DNA from: Mansonella perstans
Lineage: Eukaryota; Nematoda; Chromadorea; Rhabditida; Onchocercidae
Assembly: GCA_037074765.1 (NCBI GenBank)
Contig: JBAMDO010000312.1
Coordinates: 1-63,489, forward strand
Direction: 5' to 3'
DNA length: 63,489 nt
Shown here: positions 1-13,400 of the stretch, piece by piece
Layout of the letters: each line of letters begins with the position of its first letter
Position numbering within the stretch: position 1 is the first letter of the stretch
Notes under the pieces: model-generated
What the model saw: the letters and a program-made list of their open reading frames with translations, nothing else
Told to the model about the DNA's origin: nothing
The model's database searches: none
Made by a program: the position numbers and the translations under genes

Positions 1-3000
1 AGTTATGGAGTGGAAATCGTCCTAGAGTTCACCTAAATTAATGAAAATGGGAATTTTTTTCTTATTTTCTCTGTTTTTCTCTATTTTCTTCGTCTCTTCC
101 GCCTTTCCTTTTTCTATTTAACTCTTTTGTCCAAAGAATTAAATTTTTCTCCGTTTTTCTTGTATTCTAACCAGAATTTTCACACAAAATGTGGGTCAGA
201 TATACATTTCAAAAAAAACTGTTAATTAATTAATTGCACTAGTTACAAAATACAACATGCAGAAATTAAATTGTAATATTTTTTAGTAATTCAATACATT
301 TATGATTTTTGATTACTTTTTTTCTTTCCTTTCTTTTTTGAACAAAATTGACAAAATTTTGCATTGTTGTATTTTGCTTAGCAAATTATCAATCGTTTTT
401 TTCCTCTTATAGTGATTGTATTAATTAATGGATTGAAACAATTAATTTAAGCTAATCCTGTTTCTAATCTTAAGATATCTTCTTCCTGGTCCCTTTCTAC
501 TTCTTCGATGAATTAATTAATCACAATTTTTTCAGTTAACGTTGTTCACTGGATGTAAATTCTAATTATTTAATTGGTACGACGATTTGCTTTTCCTTCC
601 AAACGAATATCTGTTAACAAAACTATGAGAAAAAGAATTTGACTGTTTCAATTTGTACTAAAACACTGAGGGACGACGTACAAATAAGAAAAACATTTTG
701 AAAGGTTTCTGTCTACTTAGACAGCTTTTCTTTGATAATTCCAATGATTAGTCTAATTTGAAATATGAATAAAATGAAATTTGAAAATTCTTTTCATTCC
801 CAAAAAATAAGCAATTACTCCTTTAATACTTCAATAATTTGATATTTTCTCGAAATTTCAGAAGACTATTTTAGCAATTTCAAAACATCGCCCTGTAAAA
901 TTTCATCTGTTTTTAAAATCTCAAATAAAAACGAAGCAAATTTCCCCTTTTTTTTGTTTCACTGTCATAAAATTTGATGGACGGCGATGTTGCAAGGGAA
1001 TGATTTATGAGAGAATGTCATTTAATTTTTTTTTGGTCGAAAGGGGATTAAATTGATGGTATTTTTAGAAGCAAAAGGAAAGAGGGAAATAATCAGATTA
1101 AAATTCTTTCAAAAATATATTCGAAAATTTAAATGAAACCTTGAATATAAAACTTCATTGTATACTGATCGTGAAATTTTTCAATGAATTTATTTTGAGA
1201 TTTTTTTTTTTGTTTAAAGAATTTTAATAGAACTCACAAAAATTTAAACATAAGACGAAGTGAATTTACTCATTTGTTTAGTAGTTAACAGGTACTACTT
1301 GGTAGTTCAGTATAGTCAAAAGAATATTTAAAAACATTCCAAAAATATCTGAGAAATTCATTTCTCTGATGAAATTTCCAAATTCAAAGCGCAATTAAAA
1401 TGTCTTTAAAGGAACGAAATTTTCGAAATTATTTCTGAATTCTTGCAAAGTTCCACTTTATTCATTCAATAATCAGCAAAATTTCGATTAAAAAAGTTTA
1501 TTTCCGCTAATTGTTATCAATGTGTGGCGCAAATGTCGCAACTGTGTATCCATTCCATCATCTATATATAATCTGCCGTATATGTCCACCCATTTTATCG
1601 CCACTTTTTTCGGCTTCATTCCGGTTTATTCTTCTTGCATTATTCGGAAACATATTTGTTGCAGGAAAGAAGTTTTATTGAAATTGAAAAGCAGCGGTTT
1701 CCCTTGCATCTTTCTTCCATCGCAAATAAAATAAATGAAAAAATATGAAATACTGAATTTCTTTTTTGAAATATTTTTTTTCTTTCTTCTGAAAATACAT
1801 TTCTAATTGTTCTGATAATTTTATGTTTCACAATTTCATTTTACCTACCTGTGAATTTTATTTTAAATCAATGAATGCATTGATTTCGTCTCAACTAAAG
1901 CTGCAAAATGGAAAGGTAAATGGAAAACAGATAACAGCTGTTTTCACTTTTGAACTCCAGCATTTAAAAGTTTTTTTTTATTGAAGTTTACTTTTAATTT
2001 TAGTAAAATTTCTTTTTTCATCTTTCTGGTCCATGGCTACAAGTTAAGAAAAACAGCCAAAATGGTCGTTAGCTGAGAAAAAATTTGGGTGACATCGGTG
2101 CCTTAAATGTTATGTTTACAAGAAAAATTCATTGGCGGGCTTGCAAAAATAATTAATGATAATGAATGTCACATTCTTAAAATTGGCGAATGGAGTGACA
2201 ATGAATTAATTCTAGGTGAAATTAAGCGAAATTAAATAATTAAAATGTTCAGTTATTTTTAGTATCTCATTTCATATCCGTTAAGAAGAATTCTCGAGAA
2301 ATCGAGCGAAGTTCAAATTTCCGAAATTAGCTGAGAGAAGCAATTAGAAGTGAAAAGAAAATCATTTCATATGTACTCTATTTTTTCTAATAAAATTTGT
2401 TGAAACTTGAAAATAAAGCCTGGAAATTCCAATGTAATTGTCAATGCAAAATTAGCTCATCGAACAAAACAAATTAATTCCAATTTTTCTGCTTTCAAAT
2501 TTACTTTCCTTTTTCCTTTTTTTTTTGTACAAAAATTATTGGAAAAACATTGAGAAGAAACAAAAAACAAAAAATGTTTTCTTTTAAAAAAATCTCAAAA
2601 ATTCATAAATGAATAAATTTCGACGAAAGAAAAAGAAAAATGTAAAGCTCAAATTGAAAACTTTTTAGAATTGGCTGAAAATGACAAATTGTTGCTTTTA
2701 AAAGCAAAAATGTTATGTCTTAAAGGAAAGAAAATAAAAAGGAAACAAATGTGTGGATCAAAACTTCTCAAAAACACTCCTTTAGAAAGTTAAATTATGC
2801 AACAAAGTGGGAGAAAAAACGAAATTTTATAATTTTTCTTAAAATTGTCATTCGAAAAATTCAAAATAAACAGTAATGATCTTTACGTCATCGAACTAAA
2901 GAAAAAAAATATCAAATAGCTGAGGGATCATGTTTTGTTTTTTTTAAATTTTAAATATTTTTCAGTATGAGCAAAACTAAATTTCTATTGCGTTTTATTA

Positions 3001-3090
3001 GATATCCAGATTGATTCAAATATTCGTAATTGATGTTTGTCCATGAAAGCTTACTAAATTTCATATATCATTTAATATTAACAATGCCCA
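1..3090. other. AT-rich non-coding DNA, no gene seen
   Basis: Short ORFs only, without conserved motifs or flanking splice signals. Frequent homopolymer A/T runs and TTAATTAA-type words. Confidence 0.6.
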
Positions 3091-3097
3091 TTTATCG

Positions 3098-3440
3098 CTG
3101 TTTATTTCAATTGATACTTTGGAAATTCCAAAATTACCACTCCCAAAAATGTTATGTTTAACTTCCTCCTGTCCTGCTTTTATTCCGATCGATACTTTGG
3201 AAATTCTACGACTTTTTCTTTCGTTTCCCGAGAAATCCTATGTGAATTTGATTTTCTTTTACCGCACTGTTCTTTATATCGATCGGTAATTTGACAACTT
3301 CATGACTCATTCCTTCGCCTCTCGATAAATCCTATCCAATTTGATCTCTCCCTATCAAACCTTTCTTTATTCCGATCGATACTTCAAAGATCCCACAATT
3401 TCTTATTTCTCCCCCGAGAAATCCTTATCCTAAATTCGGT
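3098..3440. repeat. Diverged tandem repeat, about 90-95 bp unit, four copies
   Basis: Each copy carries a version of TTTATTCCGATCGATACTTT, followed by an A/T stretch and CGAGAAATCCTAT. Copies begin near 3100, 3179, 3272 and 3364. The last three hold the most similar cores. Confidence 0.6.
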
Positions 3441-5040
3441 TTAATTCGGTTGAGAAAGATGTTGCAATCAAATATAATTTGAAATATCTATTATTCAAGA
3501 AGACAAAAAGCCGCTCTTATTAAATGTGTTAGAGTATTAGTGCGGCCGATCAAAAAGATCTCTGCGATAATTCAAATTTCATTTTATCGAAACAATCTTC
3601 TTCTCCTCTTTCCTCCCTTTTTTGTCTTTCCCTTACTTTTTTCCTTCTCTCTTTCTCTCTTCTCCTTTCCTCCTTTTCTTCCTTTCTTCTTTCCATCTTT
3701 CGCATCTCTTGTACTATTTTCCTTTTCTTACAATCTTAAAAAATTTAATCATCCAACAAAAGCATTTCAATCATTTTTAGTGCGAAAAAAATTGACAATT
3801 TATGGATTGCAACTGAAATGAAATTTCTAAAATTATCATTTCGATTATTTGCAATTATTTCATATGCATAATTTATTTTACTGTTTCATATTTATTTATT
3901 GAATTAATAATATTACAATGATGACAATATAATCAAGCTAATTAATTATCTACCTTAAATTAATACTCATAAAATAGTTACGATAATTACGACATATCAG
4001 TCTATTGATTAAATCTGACAAATTTCATCAAAAATACACAAATGAATTTAATCTCCAAATTCTTAAAATTCATAATTCATTTTTCATTTTCCTTTAACTC
4101 AAATGCAAAATTACCGTTTTGAAATAAAATATGTTTTCCTAATGTCATTACTATGTGAATGTTAACAGAAGCAATTGTACTGAAGAATGTTCACGCAGTT
4201 CACGTAGTCGTAAAATTAAAATTGAACATAACAAACAAAAAAAACAATCAAATATTTGTTAAATTGTAAACAAATTTTCAGTATTTCTGTTATTGATTTC
4301 CCCATATTTGCTTAAAAATTTTTGGACAGAATCAAATTGGAAAAGGGAGAAAGAATAAGGTCATCGATGTCATTGTATAATAAAATGATATGATACAATT
4401 GACGACGATTACAGGTGGAGGACGAGATTTAGGATAGGACGAATGATTGGAAAATGTCACGAATAGTCGGATAAATGAATCTCAAAAGGGATTTCAACAA
4501 GGTGACGGGAAAAAGGAAAATAAGGATCAAAGGAAATGAAGAGAGGAAGAGAAGAGGAGGAGGGAGGAGCGGGGTTAAAGGTGATTTTAATATGATAATG
4601 ATTTTGTAATTAATTGGAAAACATTTTAATTGAATAAACAAAAGAAGGAAAAGATAGAGGGAACAAAGGTTGTCAAATGAGAATGCAAGAGAGTGAGAGT
4701 GAGAAAAGAAAAAAAAAAATTGTAACAAATAATTTTATGCAAAATGATTTACTTAGCAATCTGCTACTGCTACTTTTATAAGCATTTTTATAAAGTTGAA
4801 GTTTTGAAACTAAAAAATAAAAAAGGTCATTAGGGTCAGATGGAGAGGGAAACAATGAGAAAATTGTTAGACAGAAAGGAGAAAAAGAACTGAGAGAGCA
4901 TTCATCTCCATTCCAATGTCTGGTCAGCAGCAGTGGACGAGAGGGGAAGTTTTTAAAATAGCCATTGAAATGGGATAAGGAAAGAGGTGTGCATGGAACA
5001 GTGTCACCAATGTTGTAACAAATTTGTTTTAGGAATTGAA
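3441..5040. other. Non-coding; pyrimidine-rich 3600-3730 and purine-rich 4330-5040
   Basis: The ORFs here translate strand-biased pyrimidine or purine tracts (Phe/Leu/Ser or Glu/Arg/Lys). No gene seen. Confidence 0.5.
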
Positions 5041-5044
5041 CAAA

Positions 5045-5289
5045 TTACAAAGAAGGAAGGGAAGGGAGAAAGAGAGACAGAGAGAAAGATAAGGTCACAA
5101 ATGGCAATTATTCTTAGGGAAGGGAGAAAGAGAGAAAGAAGAGAGAGATAAGGTCACAAATGGCAATTATTCTTAGGGAAGGGAGAAAGAGAGAAAGAAG
5201 AGAGAGATAAGGTCACAAATGGCAATTATTCTTAGGGAAGGGAGAAAGAGAGAAAGAAGAGAGAGATAAGGTCACAAATGGCAATTATT
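5045..5289. repeat. 59-bp minisatellite, four near-identical copies
   Basis: GGTCACAAATGGCAATTATT recurs at 5093, 5152, 5211 and 5270, an exact 59-bp period. The purine-rich part GGGAAGGGAGAAAGAGAG separates the copies. Very low divergence indicates recent expansion. Confidence 0.9.
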
Positions 5290-7699
5290 TTTTTGCGTCC
5301 CAAAAGTGTCATTGTTTGATCTTTGTTTTTCTTATATTTAACCTTTTTTGTTCTCTTTTCTGTTTTTTTTTTCGCTTTTCAAATTTAAATGAACGAATTT
5401 CAAAAACAAACTTTTAAAAAATATTAATTTTCAAAAAGAAAAACAATTTTAATAAAATGATAAAGAAAAAGAGCTTTGGCCATTTGTAAACAAATAAATT
5501 CCTTTCCCATCCAGTATTTCTATCAATTGGAAAGTTCACTTCATTTTTCAAATTATCAATTTTAAATTACCAAAGAATGAAAAATCTTTTCAGTCAATGT
5601 CTTAGCCTTATTTCAATTTAATTATTCCAGAATAAATCACAATTATAAATGGTTTTCTCGTTGATAAATGAATAGAAACGAAAAATTAAATGAAAAAAAC
5701 AGAGAAAATGCTAACAAAAAGAGAATGAGAAAAGCGAAAAATGATAAACTGGAAAAAGAGAGAGAGAGAGAAAGAGAAAGAGAGAGAATGTGTCGGATGG
5801 ACAGTTAACCTGGTTGGTTCATTTCTTTCTTTTCTCCGCTAAAACAGTCATATTTATCCGCCTATTTGCTCTACTAGTCGATTCCATGTTACAATACAAT
5901 ACAGTTTAACAGGAAAGAGAAAAGATGCGAGAGAGGGGGAAAGAGATACGAGAGAGAGGGAATTGTCGGAGAAGGGAAAAAAAGAAGAGGTACGAGACAG
6001 AGAAGAGGAAGAGATTGCTACACGATATAAATTCCCATTTTCTGCTTTTTTTCTTTCTCCTTCTCTCTTTTCCCTCTCTATTTCATACTCTTCTATCTGT
6101 ATCATTTTTGAAAATCAGCAAATAATCATTCGTAAACTGCGATTGAACCATTCCTTTGCTTTTCTCTCTCTCTCCCTCTCTCGCAATCATTTCATCAACA
6201 AAACATTCCTATGTTCTCTTCCCTTCCCTTCCCTTGCATTGCCATCATCCTAAAGGCAATTGTAGTCGTATTGGTTTGGTTCCCTTTTCATTCTCCTCTA
6301 TCCAAATCATCATCATTGATTGCCATCCATTGGAAATTTTTCCTTCAATTCTGATAGTTTCGCAATCTTTCCTCAAAAACGTTCCAACTAACTTTTATTG
6401 CTATCTTTTGGCACTTTTTTTTCAAATCATTTTGACCCTTTTCCCACTTATTTTATACAACAATTTATCTTTTCATTCATTTTATTTAATTTAGCTTATA
6501 TCACTTTGACATTATGGTTTTATTAATTTGAGTTTTGTTGACAAATCTTTAAACCAACATTGGTAACTGTTCTTCAGTTTATACATTTATTATTTAATTA
6601 ATCAGATAAAATATTTCAATCTTTTCTTCATTTATGGTATCAAATTGAAATTAAAAAGTTTTTTTTTCTTACTTGTTTTCCTTACGTTTTTATGTTATTC
6701 AAAAAAATTTTGTTTAAATAATACAGTGAACTTACACGAAAAGTATATATTTCACACTGTGGCATAAACAAATAATGTAAATAGCCATATTTTTTAATAG
6801 TTATGAGATGATAATTTTATTAAAGAAAAAGGCTTATTATTATTGATCCATGACAATACTTCATTTTACCCACATTTCATGCGTCAGTTTAGACTTTACT
6901 ATGAAAATACTTTGTACATAACTCTTCTTTATACTACTGAAGTTTTTTACTCGTACTTGCGTTTGACGTGAACAAAAAGTGTAAATATTTCTGGATGACG
7001 TGGATGAATGATGTGAAGAGAAATTGGTTTATTCATAATGTATCATATGTTGCTTGTCCATAAAGTAATTGATTGATTCCCAAATGTTTGCCGTTACTTT
7101 ATTCTTTTTTTTTTAACAATATTAAATTACGTATAATTTGAAATTAGTTTATAATTAAACTAAAGATATTATCATTAACTCGTAAATCTGATAATATCTT
7201 CTTTTTCATTACAAACAGTTAATAGCTATGGCGGTTGAATTGCATGTTGGTTGAAACATTTAATTAAAAATAGGAAATTTGATCTGTTGACTCATTCAGT
7301 TTGTTAATTGAATTTCGTTCTTCTCTTTGATCTCTGTCGGTAAATAATACAATCACTAAAATGCTAAATTTCATTTTAGTGCCACACAAGCACTTTCTTT
7401 TTCTTTATTTTTGTAATTAAAACGAAAATAAGCCATCCAACCTTTAACTCAAGCTTAATTACTTATATCATCGGTTAATTAGAAACGCTACTAATTGTGA
7501 TTGAAATGAAATATGTATTGAGCGTTACTTTTTTGAATCCTCCAAGTTATTTGCTTTTAAATTTTTTTCAATCGTTGTCTATCACAGAATGAAATGGAAA
7601 CATCACAGCTATCCATCAGTAATCGTTACTGAATGGAAGTGTTAGTCAGTTTTATAAATTAATTTTGTACATTTACCTAATCATTATGCCAACAAAATC
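5290..7699. other. Non-coding; GA-rich 5755-6010 switching to CT-rich 6040-6250
   Basis: A polypurine block is followed directly by a polypyrimidine block. The overlapping ORFs on both strands are compositional. No gene seen. Confidence 0.5.
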
Positions 7700-7828
7700 T
7701 TATCTTACTTTACCATACTCTGCATTACTTTCGCATATCGCCTTACTTTACCATACCTTGCCTTACTTTCCCACACCTTGCCTTACTTTCCCATATCTTG
7801 CCTTACTTTCCCATAACTTGCCTTACCT
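7700..7828. repeat. 20-bp tandem repeat, about 6.5 copies
   Basis: The unit is CTTGCCTTACTTTCCCATAC with small changes. The 66-residue ORF starting at 7665 is a translation of this repeat. Confidence 0.85.
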
Positions 7829-9245
7829 TACTTTTCTCTATATTCTTACTGCATTCTTTTGGTGATGATCGAAATCGATGTGAACAAGTCATAGTTGACC
7901 TTAAATTAAAATCATGGATATTTTATATCGACTTCAATTACTTTTTAAATTTTATGAAATGAGAAGAAAGAGAAGAAAGGGAAATGTTGATTAAATTTTA
8001 ATTAAATCGAATCGATTAATTCATTTCATTATTTGTATCGCTTTTGACAGAAATGAATTAAGAATGGAAAAAAATAAACGAATCAAAACATATTTGAATT
8101 ACTTACAGAAACTGTTTCATTAATTAATAGCTATTTCTGTTAATACCTATGTATGCGTTACATGTCAGTTGACAACACACTCATTATGCCTAATTAGCAT
8201 TAATGTAATTAACAAGAACTAAAATGTCTTCATAAAACTTTTATTTGTAAGTATTTTCAAATTTTGGTAATCTATCAAAATATCCTCTCCCTCATTTCGT
8301 TACAATTTCCAACTTGTTGTTTTGGATTAAATTAATGTGACATTTGTTGGTCACACACAATGAAATGAGTTGGAATAAGTTATTTCCGGTTTCTCCGATT
8401 TTCAAACAAAAATCATTTCCATCTTCTTTTTCACATCTGTCCATATTTTTAGGAAATTTTCAATTTTTTTCTCTCCTAAAACTACGAATAGTTTACATTC
8501 AGTGCTTTTTCCCCTATTATTTTTGCCTTTTCCTCTCGTTTTTTCTTATTATTTTTGCCTTTTCGCCCTCCTCGTCATTTTAAAATGAAAATTCCAACAA
8601 ACAGAACTGACTGCATTCCCATCCTGCCTTCCATTCCTTTATGAAATGAAACTGAAATGGTAAGTAGGGTAGGAAAGATGGCAACAAGCGATCGTTATTT
8701 TAAGATAAGCAAGATATGATGCCCTAATTAGTTTTATGATAATATTAGTCAGTGAAGCCATAGTGGCCTTATAATTAAGAAAGAAAGACAAATGAGGTTT
8801 TAATTTAATTAAACGAATGAATTGAGTTTGAGTTTAGCTTAATTGGATGATGGATCCACTGTTGATTTAGCTGAATTGTATGGATCCATTGCAAAAATGA
8901 TTGGAATTTTGAGCATTGGCAGAATGAAATCCGGATTGATTCCGGATCAGTAAAGTAAGTAATAGGCTATATGTCTTTATGCTCCACGTGTCATTTGCAT
9001 ATTTGTAACAAAAAGTATAAAAAATAAAATGGATAAAGTTGAAAAGAGAATGGACAATGGTCAAAATTACAACTAATAGTAATAGCCAATTGGGAAATTA
9101 AAAGCTTTTATTTCTCTCTTTTCTTTGGCACAGATTTCGAATCAATAATAATTCTCATTCAGCAAAACTTTTATATTGCCATTTTTTCGTCCTCAATGAA
9201 TGGCGCGTGAATGAGTGTTGCAGATTATTTACCTGCAAACGAACA
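7829..9245. other. AT-rich non-coding DNA
   Basis: No supported gene. One 36-codon open stretch at 8843-8953 is discussed among the rejected items. Confidence 0.5.
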
Positions 9246-9310
9246 TGTACACACACACACATATACATATTTACATACACACACACACACATATTTACAT
9301 ACACACACAT

Positions 9311-9363
<53 letters not shown>

Positions 9364-9376
9364 CACATATATGTAC
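9246..9376. repeat. (CA)n microsatellite with interruptions
   Basis: CA dinucleotide runs broken by CATATTTACATA and CATG, with the longest pure run at about 9317-9358. The ORFs of His/Thr or Cys/Val across it are artefacts. Confidence 0.9.
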
Positions 9377-9654
9377 TAGTATAACAAGCAATATATTAAT
9401 ATCTGTGAGGTTGGAATTGGTGGCAGTCATTGATAATTTGTTGTAATTTGGTGATAATTATTGATAGTTTATTGTCTTCAGTACGTAAGTTTCAGTGAAG
9501 TTTTTTTTTTGAAAAAAAGAGCAATTTGATAATTAATCAAATTTACTTTTAATTTTTTTCAAATTACGATTAAAGAGACTAGCAAAGTGGCAAATTGCTT
9601 AATGTGTATGTCGCTGAATGTCACTGTTCGGTGTTCAGGTAGTGTGTTATTTGT

Positions 9655-9725
9655 GTATTTTTGTATGTATGTATGCATGTATGTATGTATGCGTATATCT
9701 GCGTATGTATATGTGTGTTTTGTAA
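9655..9725. repeat. (GTAT)n microsatellite
   Basis: TGTATGTATGTATGCATGTATG and related repeats, continuing into TG-rich sequence. Confidence 0.8.
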
Positions 9726-10092
9726 ATGTGTGTAAATTGGGTTTTTTTTGACAAGTTTATCAAAATTTCGTTTTAATTTGAAATTTTATTGAAATTTCTG
9801 CATACCTACTGTGTCTAAATATTGCTGCAAAGCAGGTCTATGAAATCTTCTCTAATGTAACTAATGTTTATGACAATTTGCAAAGTATAAAGCAAAATTT
9901 TTTTCTTTTCTAATTTCAAATTATTTGCAAAACTTTTTTCTTTGGACATCAAATGCACGCATTTTTTGTGTATACATTGTCTTTTTTCTCATTCCTTTCA
10001 TTATTGGCTTTGAAATTATTTTATTTAAGAAAAAAACGAAGTAACGAAAAATAAATCATTTCATTGGTTTTCAGAAATGAATTATCATTTCG

Positions 10093-10120
10093 ATGTGACC
10101 TTTTCAATGAAAGGTCACAT
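10093..10120. promoter_or_regulatory. Perfect 11-bp inverted repeat with nuclear-receptor half sites
   Basis: ATGTGACCTTT (10093-10103) and AAAGGTCACAT (10110-10120) flank TCAATG. Each arm contains the nuclear-receptor half site TGACCT/AGGTCA, arranged as an everted repeat. It could be a receptor-binding site or a hairpin. Confidence 0.4.
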
Positions 10121-10225
10121 GAAACATCAATTCACTCAGTGGTTTTAATTTACATTCTCACCCATTTCATTGGCTTCCAATAATGACATGATTGTTATCG
10201 TAGTTGTTCTCATTTTTTTTCTATT

Positions 10226-10450
10226 TCTGTGTTGGTGGCCATTCTTTTTGTTTTCTTCGTAGTATGTTGGTGGTCATTCTTTTGTTTTTCCTCTTTCTGT
10301 CTCTCTGTTCAGTGTTTTGTTTTTCCCGTTTCTGTGTCCGTGGTCATTCTTTTGTTTTTTCTCTCTCTGTGTTTGTAGTTGTGGTCACTCTTTTTGTTTT
10401 TCCTCTTTCCGTGTTTGTGGTCATTCTTTTTGTTTTTCCTTTTCTTATAT
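10226..10450. repeat. Degenerate T-rich tandem repeat (GTGGTCATTCTTTTTGTTTT)
   Basis: Five imperfect copies of GTGGTCATTCTTTTTGTTTT plus CTCTTTCTGTGT, spaced about 35-60 bp apart. The 108-residue Phe/Val/Ser ORF here reads this repeat. Confidence 0.7.
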
Positions 10451-10460
10451 TGGTCATTTT

Positions 10461-13400
10461 TTTTCCTTTTTTATATTCTTTTTTATATTCGCCGTTTCGT
10501 GTAGTCTTTTTCAGCATCAACCATTATTAGTATTATTGTTAATTATCATTAGCATTAATTACTATTATTGCTGTTATTAATCATAATTATCATTAGTTAT
10601 TATTATTGTTGACCACTTTAATATCGGTCACAGCTCACGTTGACATTACGATTGTTATATCATAGCAGAGATACTGTCGCTGTATTTATTGTTTACTTTC
10701 ATTTTATAATTAAATAAATATTTAATGTTATCAGTTTAGCTATTAACCGAATGAAATTACTGTTAATTAAGATTATTGAATATTAATTATTGATTTCAAT
10801 TAAACTATATCGTACATTTCAAAATCTAAAATTCTATAGGCATACTCTACATACATGCCTTTGTTTTCCTATTCCATAATCAATAATGGATGATTGGTTA
10901 ATACTTGAAATTAGGAAAAATGAATGACTTCTTCGTGGTACTTTAATTAACAATGCATTTTTTTGACTTTTTAAGTTGACAATTTAGAAATTTCTGCAAA
11001 TAAAAGCTTTTTAATTAATAAAAAATAAAACATTGCTAAGCTGCAATTAATCGTATTTAATTAATTTTTATTTTTAAATTAAAAAGAAAAGAAAATGAAG
11101 CTGTGATTTTTTTCTGTCATTCTCTTATATCTCTTCATTTTCTTTTAATAATTTCCTCTTTTTTTTTTGTTTTTTTTTTTGCTAATTTACTCTTATTTCA
11201 AACCATTATGCATTTATTGATAGAAATCTTTCAAAAAAAAACAAATAATTGATTTTGTTCATTTTTTCAATCTCATTCACCCTCTCATACATTTATATAC
11301 TCTCTAACATTTGCATCAGTGATTTGTCATTATCAAATATAAATATATATCATTTTTTTGTTCTTTTTTTCCTTCCTCTCTTCCTTTTTTTGTTTCCCTT
11401 TTGTTATTGTTTTTTTCTTTCCTGCCTTTTCATATCATTATTTAGCTTTTGGATAAGTCTCTTACTTTTTTCCCGTTACCCTTTATCTCATTCTACTAAT
11501 GATTAATTTTTTCCTTTTTTTCTTTTCTCGTTTTTTCTTTTGCTACATACCGATGTACTGTAACTTTTAGTTTGTTTCAATTTCAGAATTTTTGTAAAAT
11601 TTTTAAGATTTTTCAGATTGTCTCACATTGTCTCTGTACTATCCTTTATTTTCCTTCTCTTTTTCTTTTTCTTTTAAAACAGTTCAATAATTGTTCTTAC
11701 ATCTTTAATGAAATAAGATAAATATGGGAAGAGAAGGTTTTTCTTTCTGAATTCTTCAAAGTAAATCAAACATGTCCCATTTTTCTTTTATAAATTTTAC
11801 TTTTCATTGAATTTTTTTGCTTGGATTTCTTAGATTACTATTTAATTTCAGTCCAGTGCCTTTAATTTTAATTGAAATCCAATTTTAATTAGAATATCTG
11901 ACTGAACTATTTGGATCCGTAGTCAAATATGTGAACTAAAACATTAATTGACATTGTGGGGAAAATGAAATATTAACAAAGAAAAGGTTTTCCTCAGAAA
12001 TTATCAAAAATATTGCGATAAAAAGTCAGATGAAATAAGAGTAGCAAGTGTTTTTTAAGTATAAAATAGAACAAATAAGTGTTGAATTTAAATTGAAAAT
12101 TTCAAAATTTGCAGAAGATTTTTCATTGTGGCTTGGTTCAGATATCGTTCGTTAATTAAGCTAAATTTACGGTGTGCTGTTTAATTAAAAGTCTGGAAAG
12201 ATTCAGAGAGGACAGTTGTTGGTTTCTTAGTTCACATCAAATAATTAATTATCATTTATTTGTAATATTTGCATTTTAAAAGAATTTACTGAATTATATT
12301 AAAGATTTCATATATTTCCACCAATATGTAGTAATTTAAAAATTGAAATTGTGGTGAATGTCAGTTCCACAAGTTCAAAACTGAAATTTAAAATTGAACT
12401 TGTGACGACGAATGTCAGCTGCCATCTGTGTAAATGATTGAGGAATAAATTTTGCGTCATATGTGTTATGTTTGTCTAAGGATAGAGTTAATTACAAATT
12501 GAAGAATGTCTGACGCAGTGGCATGAATGAAGTTTAAAATAATTACAAGTTAATTAAGTCACTTTTAAATATTTGGCAACTTTTGCATATTTTGTGAAAT
12601 TCGGAATTATATTTGATTAATTTCTCAAGTTTTTTGTTTAATTTGTGAGAAATTTCAATTTGTCACTTCAAACTTTTTTGATGCTTTTTTCTGCAAGAAT
12701 GGTTGTTATTATTTTCAGCTTCTAAAATTTCAGCAAAAATTATTTTCGGCTTCTCACTGTGATAGTTTAAAGTACAATTTTCTCGGGACTAAAGGTCATT
12801 TAGCAGCAAAAAAAAATTAATAATTAACAAGCATTTGTCAATAGGAGCAGTGGTGACAAGAGGCAAATAGTCATAGCTAAGTAGTAATTTATGCAAATGC
12901 TATAATCTCAATTTAATTATTAAATTTCGAATTAATTATTTGTTTGAATTGTTCGTAAAATATTTAATGAAACTCGTCCGAATAATTTTTTCCTTCTATC
13001 TTAATTTTAATTAAATACTTACATAATTTGCTTCTCACTTTTTGGCGTATTTTTCCTTCCCTTTCTTTTTTTTCCTATATTTTTCTCTTCAAACAACCTC
13101 CCCAAAATAAATTAATTGTCTAAATTAATTAATTAATTCAATTATTCCCTTCAGTTAAGGCCGGTGTCGCAAAAATAGTAAAAGAAAAGAAGGAAGAAGA
13201 AAGGAATAAGAAAAAAATTTTAAAAATCCCATCAATACTCTTTTTTTTGCTAGAAAATCGTTTTCTGATCGATAATCTATGTTTTGAAATGATTTTTTTG
13301 CCATTTTGAAATGGACAGGTAAAGTTGGATGAAAAGAAAGAAAGAAAGTTGAATTGTTTGATGATTAATTTGGTCAATCGATGTTGATCAGAGTTTGTTT

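Noticed and set aside
1522..1734. 70-codon plus-strand ORF (MWRKCRNCVSIPSS..)
   Set aside because: No recognisable motif, no splice signals in support, and the flanks are typical non-coding AT-rich DNA.
8843..8953. 36-codon open stretch (LDDGSTVDLAELYGSIAKMI.. to TAA) with a donor-like GATCA|GTAAAG
   Set aside because: It has a coding-like composition, but no ATG at the start, no homologue that I know, and an internal ATGGATCCA(C/T)TG repeat. One isolated short stretch is not enough.
9155..9446. Cys/Val and His/Thr ORFs
   Set aside because: Translations of the CA microsatellite.
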